Assembly: GCA_027325485.1 (NCBI GenBank)
Contig: DAIEFN010000003.1
Coordinates: forward strand, 1-64,000
DNA length: 64,000 nucleotides
Direction: 5' to 3'
From: Candidatus Saccharimonadota bacterium
GTDB lineage: Bacteria; Patescibacteriota; Saccharimonadia; Saccharimonadales; UBA4665
Part shown: positions 1-9,124 of the stretch, piece after piece
Position numbering within the stretch: the stretch's first letter is position 1
Layout: each line of letters starts with the position of its first letter
The notes under the pieces: model-generated
Databases searched by the model: none
Told to the model about the DNA's origin: nothing
Seen by the model: only the letters and a program-made list of their open reading frames with translations
Made by a program: the position numbers and the translations under genes

Positions 1-287
1 TCTGCTGCCTGTTTGGCATTATTGCTCGCAATGGCGTTATTAATATCATTAATCTGAGCTTGGTAGGCATTAACTGCCTGCTGGTAGCTACTAGCTTGAA
101 TTTGAAGACTGTTAAGCTGCGTCTGGTTGAGGGCATTTTGGGCACTTAAGGCGTTAATCTGGGCCTGATAACTATCTGCCCGGACTAGCGGTATTGCGAC
201 TAACACAAGCGCCACAACGACTAAACCAAGCGCAACCAAGCGCGGGTGGATGCGCCTTATAGAAGAGTGAGGCAAACGTTTAAACAT
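1..287 (-). CDS. Exported coiled-coil protein, N-terminal part (EnvC-like candidate)
   Basis: The gene runs off the window start, so only its first 95 or so codons are visible. The translation from the ATG at 285-287 has a basic N-terminus, a hydrophobic segment at about residues 17-36 ending in a signal-peptidase-like VRAD site, and then a Gln/Asn/Ala-rich heptad region typical of an extended coiled coil. It lies directly downstream of ftsE-ftsX on the same strand. In many bacteria FtsEX drives a coiled-coil murein hydrolase or activator (EnvC, PcsB), so this is the likely role. That is inference from context: the catalytic or LytM/CHAP domain would lie outside the window. Confidence 0.6.
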   Translation of the reverse strand, partial: MFKRLPHSSIRRIHPRLVALGLVVVALVLVAIPLVRADSYQAQINALSAQNALNQTQLNSLQIQASSYQQAVNAYQAQINDINNAIASNNAKQAA

Positions 288-457
288 TGGGTGTTTTTTA
301 TTTTGTATTTGCCCCTTTACTATACCATGTTTTGTCAAAGAATTAACCTTTCTATCGTCACTTTTTAACCCTCAAAATAGAAAAATGCCCAAAGCAATGT
401 TGTACACTTTCAAGCCCCTGCTCAAACTAGACCAAGAAGCTGTTTATCTTATTTTGT

Positions 458-490
458 AACCCCTACTGATAAACGCACGCTAGAGGGGTT
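458..490. terminator. Hairpin downstream of ftsX
   Basis: AACCCCT (458-464) and AGGGGTT (484-490) form a 7-bp stem with a 19-nt loop just after the ftsX stop. The T-rich flank is better on the plus strand (TTGTTT follows) than on the minus strand, so it may terminate weakly in either direction or act as an mRNA 3'-end stabiliser. Confidence 0.4.
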
Positions 491-499
491 TTGTTTGAA

Positions 500-1447
500 T
501 TATCTAATTTTAAATTTTAGATACCGTCTGGTCGCAATCAAAGAAGAAACGGCTCCTATTACGATACCAAGCCCTAACTGGATAAGCAACAGCACGATAA
601 AGTGGTTATCGAAGAAACGGTTGGCGTAACCAATGTCTAGTAAACCGAGGCTACTGGCCTGAAGTGTGCTACTACTAGCCTGAAAAGCAGCATTAATAAT
701 TATGATCGAGATGATGGCCGCAAGAATGCCATAAGTAATACTCTCGACTATAAATGGCCCGCGGATATAGCCAGTACTAGCTCCGAGCAAGCGCATGATG
801 TGGATTTCATCGCGACGGTTAAAGATCGCCATCTGAATCGTATTAAAGATGATTAAGACGCTGACAACCGTAAAGATGATCACAGCAAATACACCAATGC
901 GCTGGAGCACATTAGTTGCGTGCGTAATTCTATCAATTGCTTCTTTTTCCTGTCCGCTATAGCTCGGTGGATCGGATTGTAAAGCGCTGACTTGGGGTTT
1001 GCTAAGGAAGGCCTTAATTTGGCTTAAATGATTTAAATCAACTGGTTTAATAATAATTGTGGCCGGCAATGGGTTACTGGTCTCACTTACCGCCTGAACC
1101 AGTTGCTGGTTAGAGGCATTTTGCTGCAAGTAGGCTTTGAGTACTTGGTCTTTTGATTCGTAGGTGACACTTGCTACGTCTGGTAGATGCCGCAGCTGAC
1201 TTAAAAGTTGCGTACTCTGCGACGTCGAAACGTTATCGTTAAGATAAACCGAGATATCGATCTTGCTTGTAATCTGATTAATCGTGTGCGAAAAGGTATC
1301 GTTAATAACCAAAGAAAAGAGCACGATCGTCAGGGTCACGACCATAATCGCCATTGCCGCCACAGCTAGAGAGAGGTTGCGGATAAAATTAACTAGACCA
1401 CTGTTAATAATCCGCCAAAGTGTCATTAATCGTCTTTTAATACGCAA
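500..1447 (-). CDS. ftsX: Cell-division ABC transporter permease FtsX
   Basis: 315 residues with FtsX topology: a transmembrane helix at about residues 20-49, a large extracellular loop of about 130 residues, then three further membrane helices near 185-207, 233-255 and 283-305. The helix-3 region contains the MRLLGAS sequence typical of FtsX/MacB-type permeases. It follows ftsE on the same strand with a gap of 27 bp, so the two form an operon. FtsEX is not a classical transporter; it couples ATP hydrolysis by FtsE to activation of cell-wall hydrolases at the septum. The exported coiled-coil gene at the window edge is the probable partner. Confidence 0.95.
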   Translation of the reverse strand: MRIKRRLMTLWRIINSGLVNFIRNLSLAVAAMAIMVVTLTIVLFSLVINDTFSHTINQITSKIDISVYLNDNVSTSQSTQLLSQLRHLPDVASVTYESKDQVLKAYLQQNASNQQLVQAVSETSNPLPATIIIKPVDLNHLSQIKAFLSKPQVSALQSDPPSYSGQEKEAIDRITHATNVLQRIGVFAVIIFTVVSVLIIFNTIQMAIFNRRDEIHIMRLLGASTGYIRGPFIVESITYGILAAIISIIIINAAFQASSSTLQASSLGLLDIGYANRFFDNHFIVLLLIQLGLGIVIGAVSSLIATRRYLKFKIR

Positions 1448-1474
1448 AGCTTTAGTCTGCCCTCCCGAGTGAAA

Positions 1475-2158
1475 TCATGATTTGTAGCCGGAATTAGCCC
1501 GGTCGCTAACTATCTTACCGTCTTTAATGGTTACCACTCGCCGCTTCAGGCGGTTAACAATCTCCTGGTTATGCGTTGTGAGCAGAACTGTTGTGCCAAA
1601 ACGATTCACTTTCTCAAGAATCTTAATGACATCCCAGGCATGCTTAGGGTCTAAATTACCGGTTGGCTCATCGGCAATTAATATTTTCGGCTGGCGCACG
1701 ATTGCCCGCGCAATTGCCACCCGCTGACGTTCACCACCAGACAATTCCACCGGCATACTGTTTTCCTTGCCACTAAGGTTGACGATCTCAAGCACTTTTG
1801 GAACGGTATTGCGTATCTCGTGGTTGCCCATGCCAACCATTTCAAGCGCAAAGGCCACATTTTCAAAAATAGTCTTGTTTGGCAAAAGCTTAAAATCCTG
1901 AAACACGACGCCAATTTTGCGTCGCAACTGAGGTATTTCTTTATCTTTTAACTTATCGAAGTCAATCCCGCCAATAATTATCTTGCCGGAGGTCTGGCGC
2001 TCTTCCCTCGTCAATAATCGCATTAAGGTCGTCTTGCCAGCTCCGCTCGCGCCAACGACAATTACGAACTCGTTTGGCTCAACGTGGAGGCTAATCCGGT
2101 CTAGTGATGGATGGCCACTTTTGGTATAAGTTTTGCTGACTCTATCGAGTAGTATCAT
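1475..2158 (-). CDS. ftsE: Cell-division ATP-binding protein FtsE
   Basis: 227-residue ABC ATPase of full family length. Visible motifs are the Walker A GASGAGKTTLMR near residue 37, the signature LSGGERQRVAIARAI near 139, the Walker B/D-loop LIADEPTGNLD near 160 and the switch His in LLTTHNQE. It is followed directly by ftsX, giving the standard ftsEX pair that transmits ATP hydrolysis to septal peptidoglycan hydrolysis. Start ATG at 2156-2158, 30 bp after the prfB stop. Confidence 0.95.
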   Translation of the reverse strand: MILLDRVSKTYTKSGHPSLDRISLHVEPNEFVIVVGASGAGKTTLMRLLTREERQTSGKIIIGGIDFDKLKDKEIPQLRRKIGVVFQDFKLLPNKTIFENVAFALEMVGMGNHEIRNTVPKVLEIVNLSGKENSMPVELSGGERQRVAIARAIVRQPKILIADEPTGNLDPKHAWDVIKILEKVNRFGTTVLLTTHNQEIVNRLKRRVVTIKDGKIVSDRANSGYKS

Positions 2159-2187
2159 TTGGCTAAATTATAGCATGAGACACGCTG

Positions 2188-3267
2188 TTAATTGACTGGC
2201 GTTTGGTTTAAATACGCTTCGACTAACTCTGTTAAATCACCGTTTAACACCGCATCAACAGCACTGGTTTCATAGTGCGTACGCAAGTCTTTAACCTGCT
2301 TATATGGATGCAGAACATAACTTCTAATTTGATTGCCCCACTCGGCCGACTGATTCGGTCCCTTTAGCTCGCTTAATGTCTTGGTGTGCTGTTCTAACTG
2401 AGCCTTAGCTAAACGGGAACGCAGGATAGTAAGAGCAGTATCTCGATTTTTAAGTTGACTACGTTCATTTTGGATGGCAACAGTCAGTCCGGTCGGCAAA
2501 TGTGTAATGCGTACCGCGGAATCAGTTGTATTAACACTTTGGCCACCGTGGCCACCACTGCGGTAAACGTCAATTTTTAAATCACGCTCATCGAGTTCAA
2601 CTTCATCTGGAGAGTCAATCCGGGGCGCAACTTCCACTTTTGCGAAGCTAGTTTGGCGTAAGTGATCGGCATTAAAGGGGCTCAAACGCACCAAGCGGTG
2701 GACGCCACCCTCTCCCTTAAGCAAGCCGTAAATAAAGTCGGCGCCACTAACTTCCATCACTACACTCTTTAGTCCAGCTTCTTCGCCGGGCGACTCTTCT
2801 ACAACCTTGTATTTAAAGCCCTGGTTATCAAAGAAACGGCAGTACATTCTGAATAACATTTGTGTCCAGTCCTGGGCATCCGTTCCACCTGCTCCAGCAT
2901 AGATACTAAGCAACGCGCCGTGATCGTCATACGGTCCGCTAAAGTGTAGTTGACGTTTTAGGCTTGCGAACTTTTTCTTATTTTCTTCGAGTCCGGCCTC
3001 AAGCTCAGGTTCAAGTTTGGGGTCATTTAGTTTCGCAAGTTCAATTAAATCTTTTAGCGCCTTAGTTAAACTTGACCATGGCTCCAGCCGACGCTGGAGG
3101 CGGGCAATATCCTGCATTGTCGCCTGTGCGGCGGTACTATCGTTCCAGAAATCACTTTTCTGAGCCTGTTCTTCCAACTGTGCTAAGTTAGTTTGCAATT
3201 TGTCGAGTCCGAGTTGAGCAATGGCTGCTAGGACCTCTGCTTCAAGCTCGCGCGCTTCAGGTTCCAT
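2188..3267 (-). CDS. prfB: Peptide chain release factor 2 (RF2)
   Basis: 359 residues. The catalytic GGQ lies in [20 protein letters not shown] at about residue 240, and the N-terminal half has the helical domain of class I release factors. RF2 recognises UAA and UGA stops in the ribosomal A site and triggers peptide release. The coding frame is continuous from MEPEARELEAEV, so the programmed +1 frameshift seen in many prfB genes is absent. Its presence agrees with UGA acting as stop in this genome. It sits between an M16 peptidase gene and ftsE in one minus-strand run. Confidence 0.95.
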   Translation of the reverse strand: MEPEARELEAEVLAAIAQLGLDKLQTNLAQLEEQAQKSDFWNDSTAAQATMQDIARLQRRLEPWSSLTKALKDLIELAKLNDPKLEPELEAGLEENKKKFASLKRQLHFSGPYDDHGALLSIYAGAGGTDAQDWTQMLFRMYCRFFDNQGFKYKVVEESPGEEAGLKSVVMEVSGADFIYGLLKGEGGVHRLVRLSPFNADHLRQTSFAKVEVAPRIDSPDEVELDERDLKIDVYRSGGHGGQSVNTTDSAVRITHLPTGLTVAIQNERSQLKNRDTALTILRSRLAKAQLEQHTKTLSELKGPNQSAEWGNQIRSYVLHPYKQVKDLRTHYETSAVDAVLNGDLTELVEAYLNQTPVN

Positions 3268-3271
3268 AACT

Positions 3272-4579
3272 CTATTTTACTTGTTTCGCAGTCGATTCCC
3301 AGAGAGATGCAACTTGTGCTCTAAGTTGTTCACTAAACGGCTGTCCACAGTTGCCAAGCACGCCAAAGCCCCAGAGATTATCGCTAAACATCTGCCTGAC
3401 AATATCTACGATCGTTTCTTTTGTAACAGCCTCAATGCGGGCTGGGATATTGTAATAATCATCAATCACGTCATCAAAGAAGTAACGACCGCTATACCCA
3501 GCAGCTGTGCCGCTGACAGTTTGAGCCGAACGTTGAAAACGACCAAGTGAGTACTGCTTAGCGGCGGCAATATCTTCCTCAGCAATTGCCCCGTCCATCA
3601 CTTTTGCTAGTTCGGCATAAATAATATTCATCAAGGCCGGCGCATTTTTGTCAGACACCTGAGCACCAAACCACCAATTGCTAACATCTCTGGTTTGAGA
3701 GACGCCAGAGCTCATGCCGTAAACTAAGCCACGCTCTCTAGCGGTACCGAGAATTTTCGAATAAAGCGTATCCGTCAGCATCGTATTAATTAAATTCAGT
3801 GAGTCGGTTTCGGAATCACTTAAGCGCCGTTTCATAAAAGTATCAATGTAAAAATAGAGGTTATCAACCGATTTGTTGCGGATATAGGTGGCCTGGTCGA
3901 GTCGTTTGGGTAGTTCGTGTGGGAGCATAAAACGTTGCCCACTCTTTGGTAGCTCAATTATGTTTAAAACGTTTTGCAGGTGATCGCGGCGGCGCGCCGA
4001 AATATCTCCTGCGATTACGAAGCGCATATTTTTGGCAGTATGCGTCCGCTTATAATGTTCACGAATGTCATCAATCGTTACGTTATGCATTAACTTCAAT
4101 CGCTCTGAGTCAGTCTTAACTAAAAGGCCAAGTTCTTTACGCATCGCTAGACTTAAACTGCGGAAGTGATTATTGGCCCGGGCAGCCATTTCTTCCTGCA
4201 CATTACCATATTCAGCCTTAAACTCTTCTTCTAAGAATAGCGGCCGAGTAATCGCGACACTCAATAAATCAAACACTCGATCCCACTCAAAGTCTGCACA
4301 TTCTGCCTCATAATTAATGTCGTATACGCTGGTACTGGCATTCGAATAGGCGCCATTCCGCTCAAGCTCAGCTTGAAAGTCCATAGCTTTAGGAATTAAT
4401 TCGTTAGCACCCAATACGACGTGCTCCATTAAATGTGGCACCTCCCACTTCTCCGGTTTAACTAAAAATTCGCCAGCACGAAAGTTTATATCAAAAGTCA
4501 TGACCGAAGCGTTCGGGACATGAATTAGCAAACCCTTCCCCCCATTACTGAGCGTAATTTCAGAAACGGTATGTCTCAT
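3272..4579 (-). CDS. M16 family zinc peptidase (pitrilysin/processing peptidase-like)
   Basis: 435 residues. The inverted zinc motif HxxEH is present as HLMEH (His49, Glu52, His53), with a candidate third ligand Glu in the EYGNVQEEM segment near residue 125. The C-terminal half has the inactive M16 repeat, as expected for a single-chain active subunit of the bacterial M16B group. The protein has no signal peptide. It lies between secA and prfB, 4 bp upstream of prfB, so it is probably co-transcribed with both. The substrate cannot be told from sequence. Confidence 0.85.
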   Translation of the reverse strand: MRHTVSEITLSNGGKGLLIHVPNASVMTFDINFRAGEFLVKPEKWEVPHLMEHVVLGANELIPKAMDFQAELERNGAYSNASTSVYDINYEAECADFEWDRVFDLLSVAITRPLFLEEEFKAEYGNVQEEMAARANNHFRSLSLAMRKELGLLVKTDSERLKLMHNVTIDDIREHYKRTHTAKNMRFVIAGDISARRRDHLQNVLNIIELPKSGQRFMLPHELPKRLDQATYIRNKSVDNLYFYIDTFMKRRLSDSETDSLNLINTMLTDTLYSKILGTARERGLVYGMSSGVSQTRDVSNWWFGAQVSDKNAPALMNIIYAELAKVMDGAIAEEDIAAAKQYSLGRFQRSAQTVSGTAAGYSGRYFFDDVIDDYYNIPARIEAVTKETIVDIVRQMFSDNLWGFGVLGNCGQPFSEQLRAQVASLWESTAKQVK

Positions 4580-4595
4580 GATTGGTTAGCGAACG

Positions 4596-7256
4596 CTAAT
4601 GCTTCCTTCTCTTAGCAACAGTTTTACGTTTACGTTCGCTCTTGTGCGCCTTGCGCCGCGCATTGGTAGTGGTCACTTTCTTTGAACCAGGCTTTGTGCC
4701 ATCTAAAAGCAAGTTGGCATCAACATTACTAGCTTGAGCTACATTGCCAGAAGAACTAAAGTCAGCTTCATGGAATTCATCCTGGTTGTGAATAATCGTA
4801 CCCGCGTTCTCAATTGAACTACGTGCCGCACGCGTCAGGTTAGTTTCTACTGGTCGATCCAATTGACCAACATCTACCGGATAGGTATTAAAGACGGTGC
4901 GCACCACGAGGTGCTGCAAAGTCTGCTGCATAACGTCAAACAAAATTTGGCCCTGACGCCGATACTCCACTAATGGATCCTGTTGACCAACGCCCATCCA
5001 ATGAATACCCTCTCTTAAATGGTCCATATCCTCAAGATGCTGCATCCATTGATCATCTAAAACCTGCAAGTAGACATCACGTTCTAAGCGACGCATAAAA
5101 TCGGCACCAAAAGCGCTTTCACGGCCAGCGTATAGTTCACGCACTTCACTTAGAAGAACACGTTCAAACTTGTCAGCTTCAGTATCAAACAAACGGTCAA
5201 GAGTTGGTTCATCAAATGGAAATACTTCTTTTACGACTTCGTCAAAATTGTCATCTAGGATATTGGGCGATGTAGCAATCGCTTTTACTTCATCTTCAAT
5301 CGATGCATTGATGCGTTTGCTAATATTTTCAGCCTTGAGTATCTCACGGCGCATTGAATAGACAGCTTTACGCTGGCGATTCATGACATCGTCATATTGA
5401 ACGACGTTTTTACGCTGATCAAAATTGTAGCCTTCGACTCGCTCCTGAGCCTTTTCTAAAGAACGCGAGATAATTCGGTTCTCAATTGGCGTATCGGCCC
5501 CAGAACCTAAACGACTCATAACTGAAGCAATGCGCTCGCCGCCAAAGATACGCATTAAATCATCTTCGGTACTAACAAAGAACTGCGTTACACCCGGGTC
5601 GCCCTGTCGTCCAGCGCGGCCACGTAGCTGATTGTCGATCCGGCGCGATTCATGGCGTTCCGAACCAAGCACGAATAGTCCGCCGAGCTCCTTAATCCCT
5701 TTGCCTAATACAATGTCCGTACCACGTCCAGCAATGTTAGTGGCTAGCGTTACGGCGCCTTTTTCGCCAGCTTTAGCTACAATCCCAGCTTCGCGCTCGT
5801 TATTCTTGGCGTTGAGCATTTGGTGTGGAATATTGGCTTTTCGCAAAAGTGTACTTAAGACTTCATTCTTCTCTATCGAAGCCGTGCCGAGTAAGACAGG
5901 TTGACCCTTGGTATGAAGCATTTCAACTTCACGCACAATCGCTTTAAATTTAGCCACTTCAGTCTGGTAAATCCGGTCAGTACGATCGTCACGCACCATT
6001 GGTTGGTTGGTTGGAATCGTAACTACCTCGAGTTTGTAAATCTGGTGGAATTCTTCAGCTTCGGTTAAAGCCGTACCAGTCATACCGGAAAGCTTGTCGT
6101 AAAGACGGAAGTAATTCTGGAAAGAAATGGTCGCAAGCGTTGAGGACTCTTCCTGAACTTCCACCCCTTCCTTAGCTTCAATCGCCTGGTGTAGGCCTTC
6201 GTTATAACGCCTACCATTTAGTAAACGACCAGTAAACTCGTCGACAATGACTACTTCGCCATCTTTAGTTACGACATAGTCTTTGTCGCGCTTAAACAGT
6301 GCGTGGGCTTTGAGAGCCTGCTGCAGGTGATAAATGGTGCGGATGTTTTCGCTTGCATAGAGGTTTGAAATGCCCAGTACTTTTTCAAGGCGATCCACTC
6401 CCTTATCGGTCAAGATTACTTGTTTGCGCTTTTCGTCAGTCTCAAAATCAACATCTATCTTTAGGGGGCGGACGATTTTAGCAAACTGTGCGTATGCCGT
6501 ACCGCTGGTTACGCTTGGGGCACTAATAATTAAAGGTGTTCTGGCTTCATCAATTAGGATTGAGTCAACCTCGTCAACGATGGCAAAATTAAGATCACGC
6601 TGGCGCAACTGATCTACCTCACGCACCATGTTGTCTCTTAGATAGTCAAATCCGTATTCATTATTGGTGCCATAGGTAATATCGGCAGCGTAAGCTTCCT
6701 GACGCGACGTTTCCAATAAATGACGCATCCGCGGGTCTTCATGGTCCTTATTCTCATACTTGGAATCATAGACATATGAATGGTCGGGCATAATAACACC
6801 AACTTTCATACCTAGAAAATCATAGATTTGACCCATCCAGCCGGCATCACGTTGCGCTAGATAGTCGTTAACGGTCACGACGTGCACACCTTTGCCACTC
6901 AGAGCATTTAGATACACTGGTAAGGTTGCAACTAAGGTTTTGCCTTCTCCGGTGCGCATTTCGGCCACCCGCCCTTCATGCAACACCATGCCACCAATTA
7001 ACTGAACATCGAAATGTCGCTGCTTTAGTGTGCGCGTTGATGCTTCCCTTACGACCGCAAAAGCATCCGGCAAGATATCATCTAGTGTTTCCTTGGCTAA
7101 GCGGGCTTTTAACTTAGTGGTTTGTTTACGTAAATCGGCATCACTTAACTTGGCATATTTATCGGCCAACGCATTAATTTCACCTACCCGCTTTTTTAAG
7201 CGTTTAAGTGTTTTATTCTGTGGATCCCCGAGTATTTTATTGAAAACAGCGTGCAT
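4596..7256 (-). CDS. secA: Preprotein translocase ATPase SecA
   Basis: 886 residues with DEAD-type motor motifs: Walker A MRTGEGKTLVATLP near residue 100, Walker B VDEVDSILIDEARTPL near 227, and NIAGRGTDI plus QLRGRAGRQGD in the second RecA fold. It powers export of unfolded preproteins through SecYEG. The C-terminus is a Lys/Arg-rich tail and lacks the Cys-rich zinc SEC-C motif used for SecB binding in proteobacteria, so it probably acts without SecB. The many signal-peptide proteins at 52-61 kb are its likely clients. Confidence 0.97.
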   Translation of the reverse strand: MHAVFNKILGDPQNKTLKRLKKRVGEINALADKYAKLSDADLRKQTTKLKARLAKETLDDILPDAFAVVREASTRTLKQRHFDVQLIGGMVLHEGRVAEMRTGEGKTLVATLPVYLNALSGKGVHVVTVNDYLAQRDAGWMGQIYDFLGMKVGVIMPDHSYVYDSKYENKDHEDPRMRHLLETSRQEAYAADITYGTNNEYGFDYLRDNMVREVDQLRQRDLNFAIVDEVDSILIDEARTPLIISAPSVTSGTAYAQFAKIVRPLKIDVDFETDEKRKQVILTDKGVDRLEKVLGISNLYASENIRTIYHLQQALKAHALFKRDKDYVVTKDGEVVIVDEFTGRLLNGRRYNEGLHQAIEAKEGVEVQEESSTLATISFQNYFRLYDKLSGMTGTALTEAEEFHQIYKLEVVTIPTNQPMVRDDRTDRIYQTEVAKFKAIVREVEMLHTKGQPVLLGTASIEKNEVLSTLLRKANIPHQMLNAKNNEREAGIVAKAGEKGAVTLATNIAGRGTDIVLGKGIKELGGLFVLGSERHESRRIDNQLRGRAGRQGDPGVTQFFVSTEDDLMRIFGGERIASVMSRLGSGADTPIENRIISRSLEKAQERVEGYNFDQRKNVVQYDDVMNRQRKAVYSMRREILKAENISKRINASIEDEVKAIATSPNILDDNFDEVVKEVFPFDEPTLDRLFDTEADKFERVLLSEVRELYAGRESAFGADFMRRLERDVYLQVLDDQWMQHLEDMDHLREGIHWMGVGQQDPLVEYRRQGQILFDVMQQTLQHLVVRTVFNTYPVDVGQLDRPVETNLTRAARSSIENAGTIIHNQDEFHEADFSSSGNVAQASNVDANLLLDGTKPGSKKVTTTNARRKAHKSERKRKTVAKRRKH

Positions 7257-7346
7257 TTAACTCCAGCACCTTAATCTGGTAAATTTCTCTTCACAATTAT
7301 ACCCTATCCAATCCCAAGTAATACCCTCTAAATATTTTGTCTCTTT

Positions 7347-7718
7347 TTATTCTTTGTTGCGATCTTGGCGGCGCGCCCGTTTTAACAAATGGCGCCAGCG
7401 CTTTGGGTTGGCGTGAGTATCCTTGTAGCGGATTAGGGCTTGCTTTAGCTTGGGCTCGACAATATCGACAGCTGCATGCATGTTAACGGTACTCTCACGG
7501 ATCCGGATTGTCTCTTTTGGTAAATGCGCAACGACTTCAAATTCAAACTGTTTCGGGGCGTGTTTCTTATTTTCTTTGGCGTACACCTCGAAATGCAGAC
7601 TGCGCCGGGCGGATGCTGGAACGTATTTATCAAGATTGCCAATCTTTTGCTTAATATAACTTTTTAAATCGGCATTAAGTTCGGTATGTACAGCGTGGAA
7701 TTCGAGATTCTGGATCAT
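7347..7718 (-). CDS. hpf: Ribosome hibernation promoting factor, short form
   Basis: 123 residues with the beta-alpha-beta-beta-beta-alpha fold of the HPF/YfiA family, including an ETIRIRESTVNMHAAVD stretch typical of the second half of the domain and a basic C-terminal tail. It binds the 30S decoding region and silences ribosomes in slow growth. It has only the N-terminal domain, lacking the dimerising C-terminal domain of long HPF. It lies upstream of secA, from which it is separated by 90 bp. Confidence 0.85.
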   Translation of the reverse strand: MIQNLEFHAVHTELNADLKSYIKQKIGNLDKYVPASARRSLHFEVYAKENKKHAPKQFEFEVVAHLPKETIRIRESTVNMHAAVDIVEPKLKQALIRYKDTHANPKRWRHLLKRARRQDRNKE

Positions 7719-7825
7719 TTACTTAGCTGCGCCTCCTCTTTGCTTTTTAATGCAGGTGCTACCCTTGCTACTCTCTATTTTACACGCCTCTAATAACTTA
7801 CGTGCAGCAACTATACCTTAACAAA

Positions 7826-9124
7826 CTAAATCTTGGTTTGACCGCCCATAAAAGGCACTAACGCCGTAGGAACTCTAAAATGTCCGTCGCTTTCCTGGTT
7901 ATTTTCAATAATCGCCGCTAGTATCCGGCCAAGCGCTAACGCCGTAGCGTCATTAGTGTGTACTAGCTCAGGTTTATCGGTTTTATCTTTAGTTCGAATT
8001 TTTAAATCACGCGCCTGATAATCTGTTAAATAGTCAGCTGTATGTGTTTCGCGGTAAGTCTGCTGTGATGGAAACCAAGTGTTAATATCCATGCCGTGCG
8101 CATTTGGCTTGCCAATATCCGCGGTGCATTTATTAATCAACTGGTATGGCAATCCTAAACTACTAACAAGGTGCTCCTGAATCGCCACTAAAAGCTTGTG
8201 CTCGTCTAAGCCGCTCTCTGCACTCGAAAATACTTCCATCTCCATCTTATCGAACTGATGCAAACGTAAAATACCCTCAATGTCCCGGCCATAACTTCCA
8301 GCTTCACGCCTAAAGCTGGTCGAATAACCGATATAACGCAGTGGCAGCTCTTCGGCAGGTAAGATTTCATCCATTAACATTGTGCACAGCGTATGCTCGG
8401 CACTGGCGTTAAGCCATAGATCATCCTGTGCGACTTTATACGTCATCTCTTCGGCATTTAAACGTGCACTAGCTTCATAGGGCGCTGTTTTAAGTAACGC
8501 TGGCGGCAAAACTGGTGTAAAAGGAGTGTCTGCTAGATTCAGCTGGTTCTCCTTAATAAGCTTAGCGATCACCTCTCTGTTACCTAGCTGACCTAAGACA
8601 AAAGTCACAATGGCAAATTGCAACCGGACTAAATCACCCTTTAAATAAACAAAGCGACTACCGGCAATTTTGGCGGCGCGCGCTTTATCGATTAAGCCTA
8701 AATTCTCACCAATTACATGGTGCGGTAAAGGTTCAAATGCAAATTTTGGTATCTCACCAACCGACTTAACGACCACGTTTTCATCTTCTGTAGCACCAAT
8801 CGGCACGTCTGCAAGTGGCATGTTCGGCACCAGCCTTAACAACTCCCAATAATCTTCATCAATCGCTTTTAGTTCAGACTCGAGTTGCCCAAGCTTGGTT
8901 TTAAGTTCCTGACCTTTAGCTAGCTGTTCAGCTGCTGGACGCTGACCGGCAGCTTTGTCCGCAATCTGGTTGCGTTCACCCCTAATGCCATCAATTTGTG
9001 CCTGTAATTCGCGCCTTTTTGTGTCTAATTCAAGCAGCTTATTAATATCTACTTTTGCACCCTTAGAGGCTGCTCTTTGAGCAACTAAATCTGGGTTAGT
9101 GCGGATAACATTAATGTCGATCAT
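7826..9124 (-). CDS. serS: Seryl-tRNA synthetase
   Basis: 432 residues. The N-terminal 110 residues are the long antiparallel coiled-coil tRNA-binding arm. The class II catalytic core follows, with motif 2 TSFRREAGSYGRDIEGILR and motif 3 ATALALGRILAAIIENNQ. It charges tRNA-Ser, and through that also feeds selenocysteine systems where present. Its start codon overlaps the stop of the upstream nuclease-like gene as ATGA, so the two are translationally coupled. No T-box-like leader is seen here. Confidence 0.96.
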   Translation of the reverse strand: MIDINVIRTNPDLVAQRAASKGAKVDINKLLELDTKRRELQAQIDGIRGERNQIADKAAGQRPAAEQLAKGQELKTKLGQLESELKAIDEDYWELLRLVPNMPLADVPIGATEDENVVVKSVGEIPKFAFEPLPHHVIGENLGLIDKARAAKIAGSRFVYLKGDLVRLQFAIVTFVLGQLGNREVIAKLIKENQLNLADTPFTPVLPPALLKTAPYEASARLNAEEMTYKVAQDDLWLNASAEHTLCTMLMDEILPAEELPLRYIGYSTSFRREAGSYGRDIEGILRLHQFDKMEMEVFSSAESGLDEHKLLVAIQEHLVSSLGLPYQLINKCTADIGKPNAHGMDINTWFPSQQTYRETHTADYLTDYQARDLKIRTKDKTDKPELVHTNDATALALGRILAAIIENNQESDGHFRVPTALVPFMGGQTKI